NCBI GenBank assembly: GCA_021464245.1
Contig: JADCRB010000045.1
Location: forward strand, 768,468 to 832,467
From: Carallia brachiata
Taxonomy: Eukaryota; Streptophyta; Magnoliopsida; Malpighiales; Rhizophoraceae
Direction: 5' to 3'
DNA length: 64,000 nt
Below the pieces are notes generated by a model. It was not told the origin of the DNA. It saw only the letters and a list, made by a program, of their open reading frames with translations, and made no database searches. Made by a program: the position numbers and the translations under genes. Each line of letters begins with the position of its first letter. The first letter of the stretch is position 1. Shown piece by piece: positions 60,855-64,000 of the stretch.

Positions 60855-62633
60855 GAGAAATATTGCACCCACCTGTTTAAGTCAGCATTTGTAATCAGAC
60901 TTTAGGTCCTTTAGTCCCCAATATGTCACATATCAAAGGTAAGTATGGACATCCATTTACTTGTTAGAGATGCACATTCTTGTAACCTACTTCTTTGTTA
61001 GTACTAGTTTTTTTTTTTTTTGGGCTAGTTTTTCTTTTTCTCCCAAGAGTGATATGCTCTCTAAAAGAGTTTCTGTATTAATAGGTTCCTTTAATTTGAA
61101 TAAATTCAATTTGTGATTGTGATTTCCTATTTCCTTCTTCTTTTCTTCGTCTTATTAATATTATTTTATTTTATCAATTGGCTTCAATATGAAATCGTCA
61201 ACATTATAGATGATTGCAGGTTACGTAACCAACGATCATTTTTCTTATTTGGACGTGTCTCTTTAACATTAGCAGTTTCTTCCCGCCTCAAACGTTCATA
61301 TAACTTTCATCGATCCAACAGTAGATGATGAACCGAGTAGAATTGATGATGATGCAAGAATATGCAGCTGTGCTTCAAGGACCTCCAAAAGTTGCTGCAT
61401 CAATGGTTGCCTTACCAGAAAGTTGAGGTAATTCCCTGAGGAGACCACTCGGTCCGAGTCCAGAGTGGTGGCCTAACATTTTTAATTTTCATTTTCAAAA
61501 AGACAGACAGTTCTATAATGAATTCAGATTTTGATTTCCGTTCAGTTCTTGATAATGAAACAAAAAAAAAAAAAAAAACCGCGATGCAACAGCCGTTGGA
61601 CAATATTATTTTGCTATTATGAATACATCTTTTAAATCTACAATGTTTTCCAATGGTAACTTTCGAAGTTTGAAATTAGTAATATATAACCGTTACAATG
61701 TGATTTCTTTTTGCTTTTTTATTAAGAGGAAGGTTACAATCTGATTTCAATGCATCATGAATACGTTTCCAATTTTGTGTTCTGATTAGACATGACTTCA
61801 GTTACTTTTATCCCTTGTTTGGGAAAAAAAAGTTGGGGAAGAGGAATATGAGAAGAATAAAAGTGAGAGTAATGAATACTGAAAGAGAATAAGTTTTTCT
61901 TTCTTTCTGCGTTGAGAATAATGTAATGTGAAGAAATAAAATTAAAAATATCTTGTTTGTAAATGAATAAAAAAGAGAAAAAAGAAAATAATATATTTTC
62001 ATACCAATTATATCTTTAAAAAATATTAAAAAATGAAATTAAAGGATATAAAAATAATTGTGAAAAAAAAAAAAAAGTGGAAAGCCGTTGGCACAACGAG
62101 CGCAATTTGATCTAATCCCCCAATTTTGAGAGATTGGACAAAGGTGGGCCCAAGGAAAATTCCTAGGACCTACTCTTTTCCTTATTCATTCTTTTTATCA
62201 GCCAAACAAGAGAAACTTCACATTTTCATCTCCAGTCCTTCCCTGCAACAAATCTCCTCTCTCAAACAATGTGTTAGACGTATAAAAGCAAGGGGTATCC
62301 CTCGTTTTAAGGTTAAAGAGTATTTGCTAACTATTAGAAGTTTACACAAATTTAGAGTTATTTAGTTATGAAGAACTTTTACAACAGTCAGTAGAACATG
62401 AACTTAAAATAAAATTTATCAAAAATCAAATTTTTAATCAGCGAACCCACTCTCGTACATTAGAATTTAGACATAACTTTATCAATGTCACTTAAATTTA
62501 CAACTTTTTAAATATTTCGATAAATGTGTCATGTATTGCAGTTTTGTTTTGTTTTTCTTTTTTAGGAACTATTAAGATATTTCTAAAAGCTAAAGCAAAT
62601 TTTCAGTAAGAGAATGAGGGTTTTAGTATAATA

Positions 62634-62637
<4 letters not shown>
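60855..62637. other. Spacer between the TOPLESS-related gene and eIF3a
   Basis: The first ~250 bp are probably 3' untranslated region (AATAAATTCAAT near 61100). 61810-62080 is a purine-rich AT stretch starting CTTGTTTGGG, resembling common plant MITE debris, with no clear ends. No gene recognised. Confidence 0.5.

Positions 62638-62679
<42 letters not shown>
62638..62679. repeat. Perfect 42-bp palindrome of AAT/ATT units
   Basis: (AAT)n runs directly into (ATT)n with no spacer, so the 21-bp arms are fully complementary and can extrude as a cruciform. Confidence 0.9.
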
Positions 62680-62811
62680 TCAAATCAAGTAACCCCTACG
62701 GTTGGCAACAAAATCACAGTTTCGCAGAAATAATAATATATCCTACGAAACGACGCCGGCTTAGGGTTGAAGTCATCCCATTTAAAAAAACGACGCAGTA
62801 TCCCGAACAGC

Positions 62812-62819
62812 TATAAATA
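62812..62819 (+). promoter_or_regulatory. TATA box of eIF3a
   Basis: TATAAATA, with an inverted telo-box-like word (TTAGGGTT) about 50 bp upstream at 62761. Transcription is then expected to start near 62845. Confidence 0.6.
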
Positions 62820-62857
62820 AGAAATCTTTATCACTCTTTTTCACGCTTATCGTCCTC

Positions 62858-63161
62858 ATGCTCTCGCGCAGCCGTCTGGAAGGAACACCAAACCCTCGCA
62901 AGCAAAAAATCAGTGACAGCCTCGAATTTGTAATTCGTCCTTCTCTCTCAGGTAAATCTACGATTATTTCCATCGCATTTTGCGTAGTTTTTGATCGATT
63001 TCTTGATTTAATGTTCGGCCTTCTTTTCTTTTTCTTTGTTTGGTCGATTTTGTGAATTTTCTGGTTTATAATTGTTTTAATGTTTTTTTTTTCTTTTCCC
63101 TAATTTTTCTTCTGCGCGTTGTGCAGTATGGCTACTTTTGCGAAACCCGAGAACGCGTTGA
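62858..63161 (+). CDS. Upstream open reading frame overlapping the eIF3a start
   Basis: An ATG at 62858 in the leader exon reads through the splice junction (62951 joined to 63127). It ends at a TGA inside the eIF3a coding region, out of frame with it: 42 residues, beginning MLSRSRLEGTPNPRKQ. It would lower eIF3a translation if used, but the ATG may lie only ~15 nt from the cap, where ribosomes often skip. Seen directly; its use is inference. Confidence 0.4.
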
Positions 63162-63786
63162 AGAGGGCTGAAGGTGAGTGTCGATGGATCCGTTTATAAT
63201 TTACTTGTTTATGAATATAGAATTCTTCGAGAAACCCTAGGAGTTTGTGTTTTAGGTATCTGAATGAGGTTTTTTTTTTGTTATTGTATGTGGTGGTGGT
63301 TGCAGAGCTAATTAATGTTGGCCAGAAGCTGGATGCGCTGCAGGCGCTTCACGATCTGATTACCTCGAAAAGATACAGGGCGTGGCAGAAGACGCTTGAG
63401 AGGATTATGTTTAAGTATGTGGAACTCTGCGTTGACATGAGGAAAGGCCGGTTTGCCAAGGACGGTTTGATTCAGTACGTATAGTTTGTCAACAAGTGAA
63501 TGTTAGTTCGTTGGAGGAGGTGATTAAGCACTTCATGCATCTCTCCACTGAGAAAGCCGAGCAGGCTCGTAGTCAGGCGCAGGCTTTGGAAGAGGCTCTT
63601 GATGTTGATGATCTGGAAGCGGATAAGAGACCGGAAGATCTGATGCTTAGTTATGTTAGTGGAGAGAAGGGGAAAGATAGGTCTGATCGCGAACTGGTTA
63701 CACCATGGTTCAAGTTTTTGTGGGAGACTTATAGGACAGTTCTTGAGATCTTACGGAACAACTCAAAGTTGGAGGCACTGTATGCG
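63128..63786 (+). CDS. TIF3A1: Translation initiation factor eIF3 subunit A, N-terminal part
   Basis: A leader exon ends at 62951. Coding exons are 63128-63173 and 63306-63786, and the gene continues past the window. The protein starts [19 protein letters not shown]. The N-terminal helical (PCI-type/TPR-like) region is nearly invariant in plants ([73 protein letters not shown]). eIF3a is the largest scaffold subunit of the eIF3 complex that brings mRNA and Met-tRNA to the 40S ribosome. One base is missing at 63478/63479: the family reads IQYRIVCQQ, but here TAC runs straight into GTATAG, giving a stop. For an essential gene a consensus error is likely, although a duplicate pseudogene is possible. 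Confidence 0.92.
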
Positions 63787-64000
63787 GTAATACCTGCCTT
63801 TAAACAAAATGTTCTGTTGTTTTATGTATTCCTTTGTGTATTGTATTACAGCCTTTTCAATTGATTGCCTAAGTTCTAATTTAACTTAATCTGGACCTAC
63901 TCCCTAGGTTGTGATCTTTCACAGACAATATTGTGAGGTTTAGTTTGTCAGGATCTAGGTGATTATCTGAGTGGAAAATTTCCATTACTGCATGTGATAC
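63787..64000 (+). other. eIF3a intron, cut by the window end
   Basis: Begins with the donor GCG|GTAATA. No acceptor or further exon is visible before the end of the window. Confidence 0.75.

Noticed and set aside
1..64000. CRISPR arrays, operons, prophage or bacterial insertion sequences
   Set aside because: Looked for and not seen; all genes are intron-containing plant nuclear genes.

Overview
The window is plant nuclear DNA, almost certainly from a eudicot and probably a woody one. It is AT-rich, and its genes have many short introns with GT-AG borders. The proteins belong to plant-specific or plant-style families: F-box/PP2-B, TOPLESS-related, PLD zeta with PX-PH domains, KIN-12 and plant TEN1. 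There are also a Ty1-copia element, tRNA-type SINEs and AT-rich foldback elements. I could not name the species from sequence alone. No prokaryotic features (operons, CRISPR) are present.

Layout. 1-708 (-): first coding exon of an F-box/LRR gene. 709-6970: intergenic, with a SINE carrying an 18-bp target duplication and a telo-box/site II promoter driving an unrecognised minus-strand transcript. 6974-10957 (-): two tandem F-box PP2-B genes, the downstream one broken. 11-17 kb: intergenic. 17003-19995 (+): plastid-targeted TPR protein. 20-23.5 kb: intergenic, with a SINE and three back-to-back inverted-repeat elements. 23800-30452 (+): phospholipase D zeta in 20 exons. 31573-36345 (-): decayed KIN-12 kinesin, with internal and 5'-end duplications up to about 40.1 kb. 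A truncated copia element (36584-39314, TSD TGATT) sits inside one duplicate. 41378-43764 (-): TEN1, telomere CST complex. 43.8-51.2 kb: gene-poor. 51561-60854 (+): TOPLESS-related corepressor in 25 exons. 62858-64000 (+): start of eIF3a, which runs off the edge.

Functionally the neighbours are unrelated housekeeping and regulatory genes (transcriptional repression, translation initiation, lipid signalling, telomere capping, ubiquitin ligase adaptors). There is no cluster acting as a pathway.

The most unusual observations are the chain of three foldback elements separated by the same 9-bp word (22.5-23.5 kb) and a recurrent pattern of 1-2-base losses. These losses fall inside otherwise well-preserved exons of PLD zeta, TOPLESS-related, eIF3a and one PP2-B gene. 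Because eIF3a and TOPLESS-related genes are highly constrained, consensus sequence errors are a serious alternative to real gene death. I found no convincing novel multi-gene system here.
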